This document shows positions 1 to 8,443 of a DNA stretch of 64,000 bases, in pieces. This DNA is from Candidatus Pelagibacterales bacterium (lineage in GTDB: Bacteria > Pseudomonadota > Alphaproteobacteria > TMED109). Positions within the stretch are counted from its first letter, which is position 1, and the number at the start of each line of letters is the position of its first letter. A program made the position numbers and the translations under genes. The stretch is taken from positions 45,291-109,290 of the forward strand of contig NYVM01000065.1 of the NCBI GenBank assembly GCA_002684605.1, given 5' to 3'. The notes below the pieces were generated by a model, which made no database searches, was not told the origin of the DNA, and saw only the letters and a program-made list of their open reading frames with translations.

Positions 1-117
1 GCAGGTATAACAGGTACACCAACTCCAAAATCTGCAAAAACTGTTGATGCGGATAGTCAAAAAAATAAAGATGCAACTAATAAAAAAGATAAAACTAAAT
101 CTGACGATAAGCACTAA
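1..117 (+). CDS. C-terminal tail of an unrecognised protein (5' end outside window)
   Basis: The only frame open from the first base encodes 38 residues and ends at a TAA at 115-117; the other two forward frames stop early. The tail is hydrophilic and low in complexity: a short Gly/Thr/Pro stretch followed by a run rich in Lys, Asp, Asn and Thr, ending in His. Such tails are common as disordered C-termini in AT-rich genomes and do not identify a family. About 100 bases separate it from the next gene, so it is probably a separate transcription unit. Function unknown. Confidence 0.6.
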   Translation, partial: AGITGTPTPKSAKTVDADSQKNKDATNKKDKTKSDDKH

Positions 118-216
118 TTATTATTACTTTATAAACCCACATTTTTCTATTTTATAAAAAATTCATACTTGTTTATTTATTAGTTTTTTTATTTATTAAT
201 TTTAAGGATAATTAAT

Positions 217-1428
217 ATGACTATTAGCCATCTAGATATTATTAAAGCTAATTCAGTAATAAATAAATATATAATTAATACGGAAACATCTTATTCTCAT
301 TCTTTATCTGAGCTAACTGACTGTCATACAATTGTAAAGTATGAAAATAAGCAACATACAGGATCTTTTAAAATTAGAGGCGCATTAAATAAAATGTTAT
401 CTCTCAATAGTAAAGAAAAGGATAGTGGTGTCGTTGCAATGTCAGCTGGAAATCATTCCCAAGGTGTTGCATATAGCGCAAAATTAATGGGAATTAAATC
501 TACTATAGTTATGCCTGATAATACACCTTTTGCTAAGATTAGAAAAACTACTGATTTAGGAGCTGAAGTTATTATCCATGGGAATACTTTAATAGAGGCT
601 GAAGCATTTGTAGATAGTCTAGTAGAAACGCGTAGTTTAACAAAAATACATCCTTATAACGATGCGCAAATTATTTCTGGTCAAGGAACCTTAGTACTAG
701 AAATGCTTGAAAAGCATAAAGATTTAGATTTTTTACTTGTTCCAGTTGGTGGAGGAGGACTAATTGCTGGAACCTCTATAATGGCAAAACACCTTAATAA
801 AAATATTAAAGTTATAGGAGTGCAAACTGAGCTTTATCCATCTCTTCATAACATATTTAATAAAGGTAAAAATAAGTGCCAAGGAACTACACTTGCTGAA
901 GGTATAGCAGTCCAGAATATTGGAAGTATCCCGTTATCAATAATTAAAAATAATGTTGATGATGTAATTTTAGTTACTGAAAAATATATTGAAGAAGGTG
1001 TATCCAGATTTTTATTAAACGATAAAACAGTTGCTGAGGGAGCTGGTGCGATTGGATTAGCTGCTTTGTTACAATATAAAGAGAAATTTAAAAGTAAGAA
1101 AGTAGGAATTTTATTATGTGGAGGTAATATAGATTCTAGAGTTCTATCTTCTGTTTTAATGAGAGATTTAGTTAGAAAAGGTCAAATAATTACTTTGTCT
1201 ATAGCTATGGCAGATAAGCCAGGACAATTAGGTATTATATCTAAGCTATGTTCAAAGGAAAAAGTAAATATACTTGGAGTAGAGCATAGTAGGTTTACAT
1301 TAGACTTATCAGTTAGTGCAGCAAGACTTGAAATTACTTTAGAAACTAGAAATAATGATCATGCTGAAAGTATTATAAAAAAAATAGAATTGTTAGGTTT
1401 TTCTGTCATTGTGAAAAATGTAAAATAA
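217..1428 (+). CDS. Threonine ammonia-lyase-like PLP enzyme with ACT domain
   Basis: Fold-type II PLP enzyme, 403 residues, the size of the short threonine dehydratases with a C-terminal ACT domain. The PLP lysine is K52 in the SFKIRGA motif, the phosphate-binding glycine loop (GGGG) is at 178-181, and a CGGN motif lies near residue 304. Residues from about 325 to the end look like an ACT regulatory domain. Family reaction: L-threonine or L-serine to the 2-oxoacid plus ammonia; hydroxyaspartate dehydratases are close relatives and cannot be excluded. The next gene, a 2-hydroxyacid oxidase, is 16 bases downstream, so the two are probably co-transcribed for hydroxy/amino acid catabolism rather than isoleucine synthesis. 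SD AAGGAT lies just upstream of the ATG. Confidence 0.85.
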   Translation: MTISHLDIIKANSVINKYIINTETSYSHSLSELTDCHTIVKYENKQHTGSFKIRGALNKMLSLNSKEKDSGVVAMSAGNHSQGVAYSAKLMGIKSTIVMPDNTPFAKIRKTTDLGAEVIIHGNTLIEAEAFVDSLVETRSLTKIHPYNDAQIISGQGTLVLEMLEKHKDLDFLLVPVGGGGLIAGTSIMAKHLNKNIKVIGVQTELYPSLHNIFNKGKNKCQGTTLAEGIAVQNIGSIPLSIIKNNVDDVILVTEKYIEEGVSRFLLNDKTVAEGAGAIGLAALLQYKEKFKSKKVGILLCGGNIDSRVLSSVLMRDLVRKGQIITLSIAMADKPGQLGIISKLCSKEKVNILGVEHSRFTLDLSVSAARLEITLETRNNDHAESIIKKIELLGFSVIVKNVK

Positions 1429-1444
1429 ATAGATGGAGTAATAT

Positions 1445-2620
1445 ATGGCAACTCTTGCAGATAAATATCCAAGAATCTCTGATATGAAAGCGAAGGCTAT
1501 TAAAAGGATGCCTCACTTCGCAGCAGAATATTTATTATCTGGAACAGGTTATGATAGAGCAATGGATCTTAACCAAGAAGTTCTTAAAAATATATTTCTA
1601 ACTCCAAGATATTTAAAAGGAACAGTAGAGGCAAACTTACAAACAAAACTATTTAATAGAGTATATAGTGCGCCTTTTGGGATAGCTCCTATTGGAATGA
1701 CCAGCTTGATTTGGCCTGGTGCAGAATTTGATCTTGCAAAATTAGCTACTAATAAAAACATTCCATATACATTATCTACTGTAGCATGCGCTTCCATAGA
1801 AAAAGTCGCTCCACATCTGGAGGGTAGGGGTTGGTTTCAATTGTATCCGCCAAAAGATAAAAATATAAGAGATGACTTATTAAAAAGAGCCTCTGATAAT
1901 GGCTATGAAGTTTTAGTTATTACTTCTGATATTCCAGCTTCAAGTAGACGTGAAAGGTTAAGAATGGCTGGCGTTTCAGTGCCTCCAAAAATTAATTTTA
2001 GAACAATATTTCAGGCATCTATCTCTCCATCATGGTCCATAGGCGTTTTAAAGCATGGAATGCCTAAATTTGGAACAATGAATAAGTATCAAAATAGTCA
2101 AGGAAACAAAAAGATACAAAAGGGCTATGCAGGGAGTCAGATGGACAGGTATTTAGATTGGAAATATTTAGAAGAATTAAGAAATCTTTGGAAAGGACCA
2201 ATTGTATTAAAAGGGCTGATGGATAGTAGGGATGCTTTAAAGGCTAAAGATTATGTTGATGCAATATATTTATCTAACCATGGTGGAAGACAATTAGATT
2301 TAGCACCTAGCCCAATGCAAGTACTTCCCGAAATAAGAAAAGAGTTAGGAAATAATTACCCTATAATAATTGATAGCGGCTTTTATTCTGGTCAGGATGT
2401 TATTAAAGGATTAATGTTAGGTGCTGACTTTGTAATGGTGGGCAGGCCATTTATGATTGGAATTGCGGCATTAGGAAGTAAAGGAGCAGAACATACACAT
2501 TATATAATAAAAGATGAGATTGAAAATATAATGGAACAAGTTTGTGCTAAAAATATTAAAGAATTAAAAAACCAAAAAGTAAGTACAAGCAAAGACTTTT
2601 ATTTAAAGTCTATAGATTGA
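1445..2620 (+). CDS. FMN-dependent 2-hydroxyacid oxidase/dehydrogenase (LldD/GOX family)
   Basis: A 391-residue member of the alpha-hydroxyacid dehydrogenase family, which oxidises L-lactate, glycolate, mandelate or similar acids to the 2-oxoacid using FMN. Visible family residues: Y36 in the N-terminal part, the FQLY motif at 131-134, K256 in the IVLKG strand, and the catalytic SNHGGRQLD motif with H279 and R282, followed by a GxMLGADFVMVGRP phosphate-binding segment. Length matches the family. It lies between a threonine-dehydratase-like gene and a TRAP binding protein, suggesting import and oxidation of a hydroxy or keto acid. The natural substrate cannot be read from the sequence. Confidence 0.88.
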   Translation: MATLADKYPRISDMKAKAIKRMPHFAAEYLLSGTGYDRAMDLNQEVLKNIFLTPRYLKGTVEANLQTKLFNRVYSAPFGIAPIGMTSLIWPGAEFDLAKLATNKNIPYTLSTVACASIEKVAPHLEGRGWFQLYPPKDKNIRDDLLKRASDNGYEVLVITSDIPASSRRERLRMAGVSVPPKINFRTIFQASISPSWSIGVLKHGMPKFGTMNKYQNSQGNKKIQKGYAGSQMDRYLDWKYLEELRNLWKGPIVLKGLMDSRDALKAKDYVDAIYLSNHGGRQLDLAPSPMQVLPEIRKELGNNYPIIIDSGFYSGQDVIKGLMLGADFVMVGRPFMIGIAALGSKGAEHTHYIIKDEIENIMEQVCAKNIKELKNQKVSTSKDFYLKSID

Positions 2621-2648
2621 TAAGTATATTAATAAGGTCAAATTTTAA

Positions 2649-3743
2649 ATGAAAAGAAGAAATTTTCTTAAAAAAAGTATTGGTATGGGAACAGTTGCAG
2701 CAGCCTCCACTTTATCTGCACCAGCAATTTCTAAAGGAATAATAAAATGGAAAATGGTAACTTGTTGGCCAAAAAACTTTCCTGCATTAGGAACAGGAGT
2801 TCAAAGAATTGCAGATTCAATATATGCAATGTCAGATGGTAGACTTGAAATTAAAGTTTATGGAGCAGGAGAATTAGTACCTGCATTTGAGGTATTTGAT
2901 GCGGTTAGAGAGGGCATTGCAGAAATGGGACATGATGCTCCATATTATTGGATTGCTAAGCATTCTGCTATGCCTTTCTTTACGACAATTCCAGGAGGTT
3001 TGACAGCTCAAGAGCATGCTTCATGGCTATATTTTGGAGGAGGACAAGCATTATGGGATGAGCTTTATTCACAATTTGGCTTAAAAGCTTTTCTTGCAGG
3101 TACTGGTGGGTCCAATGTTGGTGGATGGTTTAGAAAAGAAATAAAAAGTCTTAAAGACTTACAAGGACTTAGAATGAGGATGCCCGGTCTTGGAGGAGAA
3201 ATATTATCTAGGATAGGAGCGATACCAGTTAATCTACCAGGAGGTGAGTTATTAGTAGCTTTACAGTCTGGTGCTTTAGATGCGGTAGAGTGGATTGCAC
3301 CATATAATGATTTAGCGTTTGGTTTTCATAAAATTGCTAAATATTATTATGCTCCTGGTATACAAGAGCCTGGAAGTGCATTAGGTTTAACTGTTAATCT
3401 TGATGCTTATAATAATTTACCAAATGATTTACAGAATATTATAAAATATGCAGCTGGCGACGAAGCTTTCAGAATGTTATCAGAAATGACAGCAGGAAAT
3501 GCATTTGCATTAGATGTATTACTTAATAAACATAAAGTTATGTTAAGAAATTTTCCTATAGATGTTACTGATGCAATGTTTTCTGCAGCCTTAGATATAG
3601 TAAAAGAAAAAGCAGAAGAAGATCCTTTTACGAATAAAGTATATAAGAATTGGTCAGACTATAGATCTAAAGTTACTAAATTATCTCCTTTAACTGAGCT
3701 TGGCTATATGAAGCTTAGAAATAACTTTGAAGAAAAAATATAG
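2649..3743 (+). CDS. TRAP transporter solute-binding protein, DctP/TakP-like, orphan
   Basis: Periplasmic binding protein of the TRAP family, 364 residues. It begins MKRRNFLKKS followed by a hydrophobic Gly/Ala stretch ending APAIS, a twin-arginine-like or Sec signal peptide. The mature part has features of the 2-oxoacid/mannitol-chloroaromatic subgroup: WKMVTCWPKNFP at the start, the GLRMRMPGLGGE segment with the conserved ligand-binding arginine near residue 178, and an EWIAPYND motif. No DctQ or DctM membrane subunit is adjacent; a methyltransferase follows instead. The membrane part must therefore be encoded elsewhere or shared. Co-orientation with the oxidase upstream suggests a 2-oxoacid or 2-hydroxyacid ligand. 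Confidence 0.85.
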   Translation: MKRRNFLKKSIGMGTVAAASTLSAPAISKGIIKWKMVTCWPKNFPALGTGVQRIADSIYAMSDGRLEIKVYGAGELVPAFEVFDAVREGIAEMGHDAPYYWIAKHSAMPFFTTIPGGLTAQEHASWLYFGGGQALWDELYSQFGLKAFLAGTGGSNVGGWFRKEIKSLKDLQGLRMRMPGLGGEILSRIGAIPVNLPGGELLVALQSGALDAVEWIAPYNDLAFGFHKIAKYYYAPGIQEPGSALGLTVNLDAYNNLPNDLQNIIKYAAGDEAFRMLSEMTAGNAFALDVLLNKHKVMLRNFPIDVTDAMFSAALDIVKEKAEEDPFTNKVYKNWSDYRSKVTKLSPLTELGYMKLRNNFEEKI

Positions 3744-3755
3744 AAATAATTTAAA

Positions 3756-4601
3756 ATGAATTCTAACGAAAAACAAAAAGAATATTGGACTAATTCAGCA
3801 GGTAATTTATGGGTCAAGGATAAATCTGAAAAAGATAATATGCTAGAACCTTTGGGAAATTATGCATTATCTAAGTTTAATATTATAGAAGGTTTGAATG
3901 TACTTGATATTGGCTGCGGTACAGGAAAGACAACTACGCAAATAGCTAAAGAAATTGGAAGTAGCGGGTATGTTTCGGGTTTAGACATTTCTGAAACTAT
4001 GATAAATGAAGCAAGAAAATATTCTGATAAGGATAAAATAAGTAATATTAATTTTTTAGTTAAGGATGTTCAAAATGAAAAATTAAAAAAGTTAGAATAT
4101 GACGCAGCTTTTTCACGTTTTGGAGTAATGTTTTTTAGTGATCCTATTATGGCATTTAAAAATATATATAGTAGTTTAAAAAGTGATGGGTTATTAACTT
4201 TTATTTGTTGGCAGGATCAGAAAGAAAATCCTTGGTATAATTCTGGCTTAGAAATAGTTAAGAAGTATGTAGATATTCCTACACCAGAAAAAAATAGTCC
4301 AGGTCCTTTTGCATATGCTGATAAAACTTATATTGGAAATATATTAATTGAGGCTGGATACAAAGATATTGAATTTTATAATTTTGAAAAAGATATACAG
4401 CTATTTAAAAATTTTACTTTAGAACAGGCTATAAGTGCTTATCTGGAATCTACGCCAATATTTAAAAAAGATGTATCTCTACTAAGTTCAAAAAACAAAA
4501 AAAATATATTTTTAGACATAAAAGAAACCTGGGTTCCTTTTTATAAGGATAACTATCTAATATTTCCTAGCAAGACTTGGGTAGTATGTTGTAAAAAATA
4601 A
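3756..4601 (+). CDS. Class I SAM-dependent methyltransferase
   Basis: A 281-residue Rossmann-fold methyltransferase. The SAM-binding motif I is VLDIGCGTGKTT at about 49-60; motif II is the acidic GLDIS around 76-80, and a FSRFGVMFF segment is typical of UbiE/ubiquinone-like methyltransferases. The C-terminal third resembles the substrate-cap of the methyltransferase-11/25 group. Starts 12 bases after the TRAP binding protein, so it may belong to the same transcript, although it has no obvious role in hydroxyacid uptake. Substrate unknown. Confidence 0.75.
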   Translation: MNSNEKQKEYWTNSAGNLWVKDKSEKDNMLEPLGNYALSKFNIIEGLNVLDIGCGTGKTTTQIAKEIGSSGYVSGLDISETMINEARKYSDKDKISNINFLVKDVQNEKLKKLEYDAAFSRFGVMFFSDPIMAFKNIYSSLKSDGLLTFICWQDQKENPWYNSGLEIVKKYVDIPTPEKNSPGPFAYADKTYIGNILIEAGYKDIEFYNFEKDIQLFKNFTLEQAISAYLESTPIFKKDVSLLSSKNKKNIFLDIKETWVPFYKDNYLIFPSKTWVVCCKK

Positions 4602-4607
4602 TAAATT

Positions 4608-5246
4608 TTAGCCTTCAAAAACTTTTGCACTATCTCTTTTACCTATCATTTCTTTCCATCTTAATAAGTATTTATGATTATCATTAGGAATTACTTTTAC
4701 CCAACTAGCAAAATCTAAGAAAACATATAAATTGATATCAGCCATTGAAAAATTATTACCTGCAACATATTCAGCTTGATTCAATCTTTCATTTATATCA
4801 TCCAAAAATCTATTGCCTAACATGATTCCTCTGCTTGCTAATTCAGGTATCTGTTTTGTAGCTCTTGGATCTGCAACAGCTCTATCTATAAATGCCTCAG
4901 AAGAATTTCTTAAGCATTCTCCGATAGGGTTCATTCCTTCAATTTCAACTTTTCTATTCCACATCTCTACTAAGCCTTTTTCTTCAGGTGTTTCCCCGAA
5001 AATATATGGTTCCGGTTGCATTGCATCAAAATATCTACATATAGCCATACTTTCTGATATTACTGTTCCATTATCTAGTTCAAGAGCTGGAACACCACTT
5101 TTTGGATTTATAGATAAAAAATTACTTTCTCTATTTTCTCCTGCGCGGACATTAACTTGAACATATTCAACATCAATTTTCTTTTCTACTAAAAACATTT
5201 GAACTCTTCTTGGGTTAGGAGCTCTTTTAAATTCGTATAACTTCAT
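4608..5246 (-). CDS. Glutathione S-transferase family protein
   Basis: A 212-residue protein with a typical two-domain GST layout. The N-terminal thioredoxin-like domain begins MKLYEFKRAPNPRR, carries the cis-proline segment SGVPALELDNG near residues 50-60 and the glutathione-binding ESMAI motif near 65-69. The C-terminal all-helical domain follows, with a DINLYVFLDF segment near 170. Likely glutathione conjugation or transfer on a small electrophile in the cytoplasm. Its stop faces the methyltransferase stop with only a few bases between (convergent), and it starts at an ATG with no close partner upstream. Confidence 0.8.
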   Translation of the reverse strand: MKLYEFKRAPNPRRVQMFLVEKKIDVEYVQVNVRAGENRESNFLSINPKSGVPALELDNGTVISESMAICRYFDAMQPEPYIFGETPEEKGLVEMWNRKVEIEGMNPIGECLRNSSEAFIDRAVADPRATKQIPELASRGIMLGNRFLDDINERLNQAEYVAGNNFSMADINLYVFLDFASWVKVIPNDNHKYLLRWKEMIGKRDSAKVFEG

Positions 5247-5394
5247 TTTTATTTCCTTATATTTTATATAATAACTTATATCATTTTTTTTTTTAACAGT
5301 AATTTAAAATTTTAAAATACATGCTGTATTTAAGTATTGACTTTAGGTATTTTCTATAGTGAAATTATTTTTTAACTAAATAAAGGATACAAAA

Positions 5395-5886
5395 ATGAAG
5401 ATTATTAAAAAAATACTTTTAGTTTCGGTTTTATCAATATTTTTTATTGGTCCATCATTTGCTACAGATAAAGCAGTAGGATATTTTGGATGGCACGCAT
5501 ATGGTAAATATATACAAATGGGTGAGAAAATGGGATTTTGGAGAGGTGAGTTTAGTGGCAGTTTTGATAGTGATGATGGAGAAGGGGGGCTTTTTCATAA
5601 AGCTTCAATGAGATGTCCTGGATCTAATACAATGAATTTTGAAACAGGTACTACTTCAGCACAAGGGGTATGCTTAATTAAGGATATGGATGGTGACGAA
5701 GCATACGTTACTTGGGTTGTAAAAGGAAAATTAGGACAAGCAAACCCTGGTAGCTTTACATATTCTGGAGGTACAGGAAAATATGAAGGCATGTCTGGAG
5801 ATGGTGGAACTCTTATTGGACATATTGTAACCAACTGGACTGATGGTGATGCAAGTGGTTACGCATTATGGAATAGAATGAAATAA
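5395..5886 (+). CDS. Small secreted protein, function unknown
   Basis: A 163-residue protein with a clear Sec signal peptide: a basic MKIIKK start, a hydrophobic core and an SFA cleavage region near residue 23. The mature part is rich in Gly, Asp and aromatic residues, has two cysteines (in MRCPG and GVCLI) that could form a disulfide, and has a GGTGKYEGMSGDGG stretch of the kind found in allene-oxide-cyclase-like or dirigent-like beta barrels. I do not recognise a specific family. SD AAAGGA precedes the ATG. A strong hairpin follows the stop, then a GYD-domain gene. Confidence 0.75.
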   Translation: MKIIKKILLVSVLSIFFIGPSFATDKAVGYFGWHAYGKYIQMGEKMGFWRGEFSGSFDSDDGEGGLFHKASMRCPGSNTMNFETGTTSAQGVCLIKDMDGDEAYVTWVVKGKLGQANPGSFTYSGGTGKYEGMSGDGGTLIGHIVTNWTDGDASGYALWNRMK

Positions 5887-5893
5887 TAACAAT

Positions 5894-5925
5894 TATAACG
5901 AGAGTAATTTGTTACTCTCGTTATA
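5894..5925 (+). terminator. Perfect 14-bp intercistronic hairpin
   Basis: TATAACGAGAGTAA (5894-5907), loop TTTG, then TTACTCTCGTTATA (5912-5925) form an uninterrupted stem just after the secreted-protein gene. The downstream sequence is AT-rich but not a clean T-run, so it may be a terminator, a partial attenuator or a 3'-end stabiliser that raises secreted-protein mRNA over the GYD gene. Confidence 0.65.
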
Positions 5926-5947
5926 TTTATTTAAAGGATAAGTATTT

Positions 5948-6277
5948 ATGATTACGATGTGTTTGAAGATTAAATATACTCAAGAGGCAATGAAAACTAT
6001 TTTTAGTACAGGAGATAACAGAAAAGCTGCAATTAGTGCTTTAGCAAAACAAGCTGGCGGGAAGCTAATTTCATTCTATGGAATGCAAGGACAATATTAC
6101 CATATGATGATAATTGTAGAAATGCCTAGTATGGCAAATTGGATGGCAATGTTTATTAAAGGTATGAGCGGGGGAGCAATTGCAGAGTATAAATCTATAC
6201 AATTATTAGACCCTGAAATAATTGAAGAGTCATCTACTATACTTAAAGATTTAGATTACTCTCCACCTGGTGCATAA
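5948..6277 (+). CDS. GYD domain protein
   Basis: A 109-residue protein that matches the GYD family in size and layout: it begins MITMCLKIKYTQEAM, has a GGKLISFYGMQGQYYHMMI core in which the family Gly-Tyr-Asp motif is represented by GQYYHMM, and ends with a helical region. GYD proteins are ferredoxin-like dimers of unknown biochemical role. SD AAAGGA is 8 bases from the ATG. Sixty bases and a strong hairpin separate it from the secreted protein upstream. It converges on the acyl-CoA dehydrogenase with one base between stops. Confidence 0.7.
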   Translation: MITMCLKIKYTQEAMKTIFSTGDNRKAAISALAKQAGGKLISFYGMQGQYYHMMIIVEMPSMANWMAMFIKGMSGGAIAEYKSIQLLDPEIIEESSTILKDLDYSPPGA

Positions 6278-6278
6278 T

Positions 6279-7439
6279 TTAATAAGACTTTTTTAAGCCC
6301 AAGGCATTCTCTGCAATATAGCTTAGGATTAATTGCTGACTAACAGGTGCAAGATAAGGAATCATCATTTCTCTGAATAATCTCTCAACATGGTATTCCT
6401 TAGCGTAGCCCATGCCACCATGAGTTGCTATAGCTTGCTTACATATGTCCATGCCAAATTCTGCAGATAAAAACTTAGCAGCATTTGCTTCTGCCCCACA
6501 GGGTTGATTATTATCATATAAATGTGCAGCTTTTAAAATTAATAGTTTTACAGCCTCTAATTTTGCCCAGCCCTCTGCTAATGGATGTTGAATACTTTGA
6601 TTTTCTCCTATAGTTCTTTCAAATACTATTCTTTCTTTTGCATACTTAGTGGCTCTATCTAAAGCATTTTTAGCAATACCATATGCTTCAGCTGCAACTA
6701 ATATTCTTTCTGGGTTAATGCTATGCAATAAATAGGAAAAACCTTTTCCTTCTTCCCCAACTAAATCTTCCATAGGAACTTCTAAATTATCAATAAATAA
6801 TTCATTACTATCGACAGCAGCTCTGCCCATTTTATGAATCACTCTTGCTTCAATATTATTTTTATTGAAATCAGTATAAAATAAACTTAAACCTTGAGTT
6901 GGATTCTTATCATTTCTTTCAGATGTGCGAGCTATTAGCATAATTTTATTAGTAATTTGAGCAGTAGATGTCCATATTTTTCTGCCGTTTATTATATAAT
7001 GATCTTTATTTTTTATTGCTTTTGTTTTTAATCTAGTTGTATCTAATCCAGTATCAGGTTCTGTAACAGCAAAGCACATTTTTGTTTGGCCATTTATAAT
7101 TTTAGGTAGCCATTTATTTTTCTGTGTTTGTGAAGCAAATTTAACTAATGCATTAGGTCCAAATATATTCATATGAACAGAAGATGCTGCTGTCATTGCT
7201 CCTTTTTCAGCTATAGTCATCATCATTAGTGCTGATTCTGTTACACCTAAGTTGCTACCTCCAAACTCTTCTGGCATAGCTATGCCTAGCCATCCACCGT
7301 CTGCCAATGTATTTACAAAATCATGAGGAAAAGATGCGTTATTATCACATTCCAACCAATAATTATCATCAAAATTTTTAATAGAATTACTTATTGCTAA
7401 AATTAAATCTTTTTGATCTTCTGTATAATTAAAATCCAT
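6279..7439 (-). CDS. Acyl-CoA dehydrogenase family flavoprotein
   Basis: A 386-residue acyl-CoA dehydrogenase, the usual family length. It shows the CFAVTEPDTGLDTTRLKT flavin-binding signature near residues 121-138, the KIWTSTAQ segment and the C-terminal ATHGGMGYAKEYHVERLFRE signature. The protein oxidises an acyl-CoA to the 2,3-enoyl-CoA and passes electrons to ETF. The chain-length specificity cannot be read. It is read leftward directly after tenA (7-base gap), which may be only incidental operon membership. Confidence 0.88.
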   Translation of the reverse strand: MDFNYTEDQKDLILAISNSIKNFDDNYWLECDNNASFPHDFVNTLADGGWLGIAMPEEFGGSNLGVTESALMMMTIAEKGAMTAASSVHMNIFGPNALVKFASQTQKNKWLPKIINGQTKMCFAVTEPDTGLDTTRLKTKAIKNKDHYIINGRKIWTSTAQITNKIMLIARTSERNDKNPTQGLSLFYTDFNKNNIEARVIHKMGRAAVDSNELFIDNLEVPMEDLVGEEGKGFSYLLHSINPERILVAAEAYGIAKNALDRATKYAKERIVFERTIGENQSIQHPLAEGWAKLEAVKLLILKAAHLYDNNQPCGAEANAAKFLSAEFGMDICKQAIATHGGMGYAKEYHVERLFREMMIPYLAPVSQQLILSYIAENALGLKKSY

Positions 7440-7446
7440 ATATTAC

Positions 7447-8142
7447 CTATTTTAAATGTAAACTCATTTCCCAAAAGTTTATTTCTAATTTTGTTGCTGT
7501 CTTAAATTGATTGTTTAATCTATTCCATTTTAAATTATTTTCAAAATTATTACCTAGTCTAAGGATAACTGACTTATCCAGCATATGACCAATTTTAATA
7601 CATAATGCTTGGTATTCATCAGACCCATAAGTATTTATCCATTTAATGTAAGGGTTATTCTTATTATCTATTTTAGATAATTCTTTTCCAATTTCACCAT
7701 AGCCAAATACGCACGGAATTAATGTAATTAATAAATTTAAAAAATCTCCGGTATAACCATTTTCTAATACATATCTAGTATATGCTATATTAGCTATTTC
7801 TTCTTCAGCATTATATAATTCACTCTCTGATATACCATATTCTGCACACGTATTTATATGTAATTGGAGCTCTTCATTAATAAGTGCATTAAGGGTGTTC
7901 GATGCAACACGTATTTCTTCTGTGGTGTTTGATTTTAATACTAATAAAGCCCAAGCTTTAGAAAAGTGTGTCAGGAATAGGTAGTCTTGTATCAGGTATT
8001 TAATATATAATTCTTTTTTAAGTTTTCCATTTGCAATATTCTTTACAAACTTATGTTTAGTATAATTATCCCAATAAGAAAGGTTATTAGATTTTAATAT
8101 ATTAAATATTTTACTATAGTTATTATTTTTAAGCATTTTCAA
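7447..8142 (-). CDS. tenA: TenA/thiaminase II family protein
   Basis: A 231-residue all-helical protein of the TenA family, which hydrolyses aminopyrimidine thiamine breakdown products to hydroxymethylpyrimidine for thiamine salvage. The catalytic cysteine is C144 in LLITLIPCVFGYGEIG, the hallmark segment; the QDYLFL motif near residue 52 and the NEELQLH helix near 89-95 supply the other active-site acids. No TPP riboswitch precedes it. A riboswitch-controlled thiamine-precursor transporter lies at 24-26.4 kb, giving a plausible partner. It sits between a cytochrome c gene and an acyl-CoA dehydrogenase. Confidence 0.85.
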   Translation of the reverse strand: MKMLKNNNYSKIFNILKSNNLSYWDNYTKHKFVKNIANGKLKKELYIKYLIQDYLFLTHFSKAWALLVLKSNTTEEIRVASNTLNALINEELQLHINTCAEYGISESELYNAEEEIANIAYTRYVLENGYTGDFLNLLITLIPCVFGYGEIGKELSKIDNKNNPYIKWINTYGSDEYQALCIKIGHMLDKSVILRLGNNFENNLKWNRLNNQFKTATKLEINFWEMSLHLK

Positions 8143-8172
8143 ACCGTTATATAGAATTTAGTCTTATTCAAT

Positions 8173-8442
8173 TTAATAGTTATAATTTTTAGATAAATAT
8201 TTAATTAATCTATCTTCATATTTCTTATCTAACTTTGTCATACCATTTTCATCATACATTAATAAAATTATTTCTTTCCATCTTTCTTCATTTAATCTTT
8301 GTTGATAAACAATATTTAGGGAGTGACAAGAAGAACAGCTATATTTTAGTATTTCTTCATCTGTTATAGATATTTCATCTTTTGCAAAAGTATTAAAATT
8401 AAGATTTAGTATAACAATTAAACATATTAAAATAATTCGCAT
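8173..8442 (-). CDS. Small periplasmic monohaem cytochrome c, sulfite dehydrogenase partner
   Basis: An 89-residue protein with a signal peptide (hydrophobic residues 3-19, cleavage after FA) and one haem c site, CSSCH, at C36/C39/H40. Methionines M62 and M68 are candidate axial ligands. It is very short for a class I cytochrome c. The ORF ends one base before the stop side of the sulfite dehydrogenase start region, directly downstream of that gene on the same strand, as for the cytochrome partners SorB/SorU of sulfite dehydrogenases. Likely accepts electrons from the molybdenum enzyme and passes them to the respiratory chain. Confidence 0.75.
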   Translation of the reverse strand: MRIILICLIVILNLNFNTFAKDEISITDEEILKYSCSSCHSLNIVYQQRLNEERWKEIILLMYDENGMTKLDKKYEDRLIKYLSKNYNY

Positions 8443-8443
8443 T

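Noticed and set aside
1549..1797. 82-codon open frame antisense to the hydroxyacid oxidase
   Set aside because: Lies wholly inside a well-supported gene, has no ribosome binding site or recognisable motif, and is the usual by-product of AT-rich coding DNA. The same reasoning excludes the other opposite-strand frames inside liv, nuo, porin and crotonase genes.
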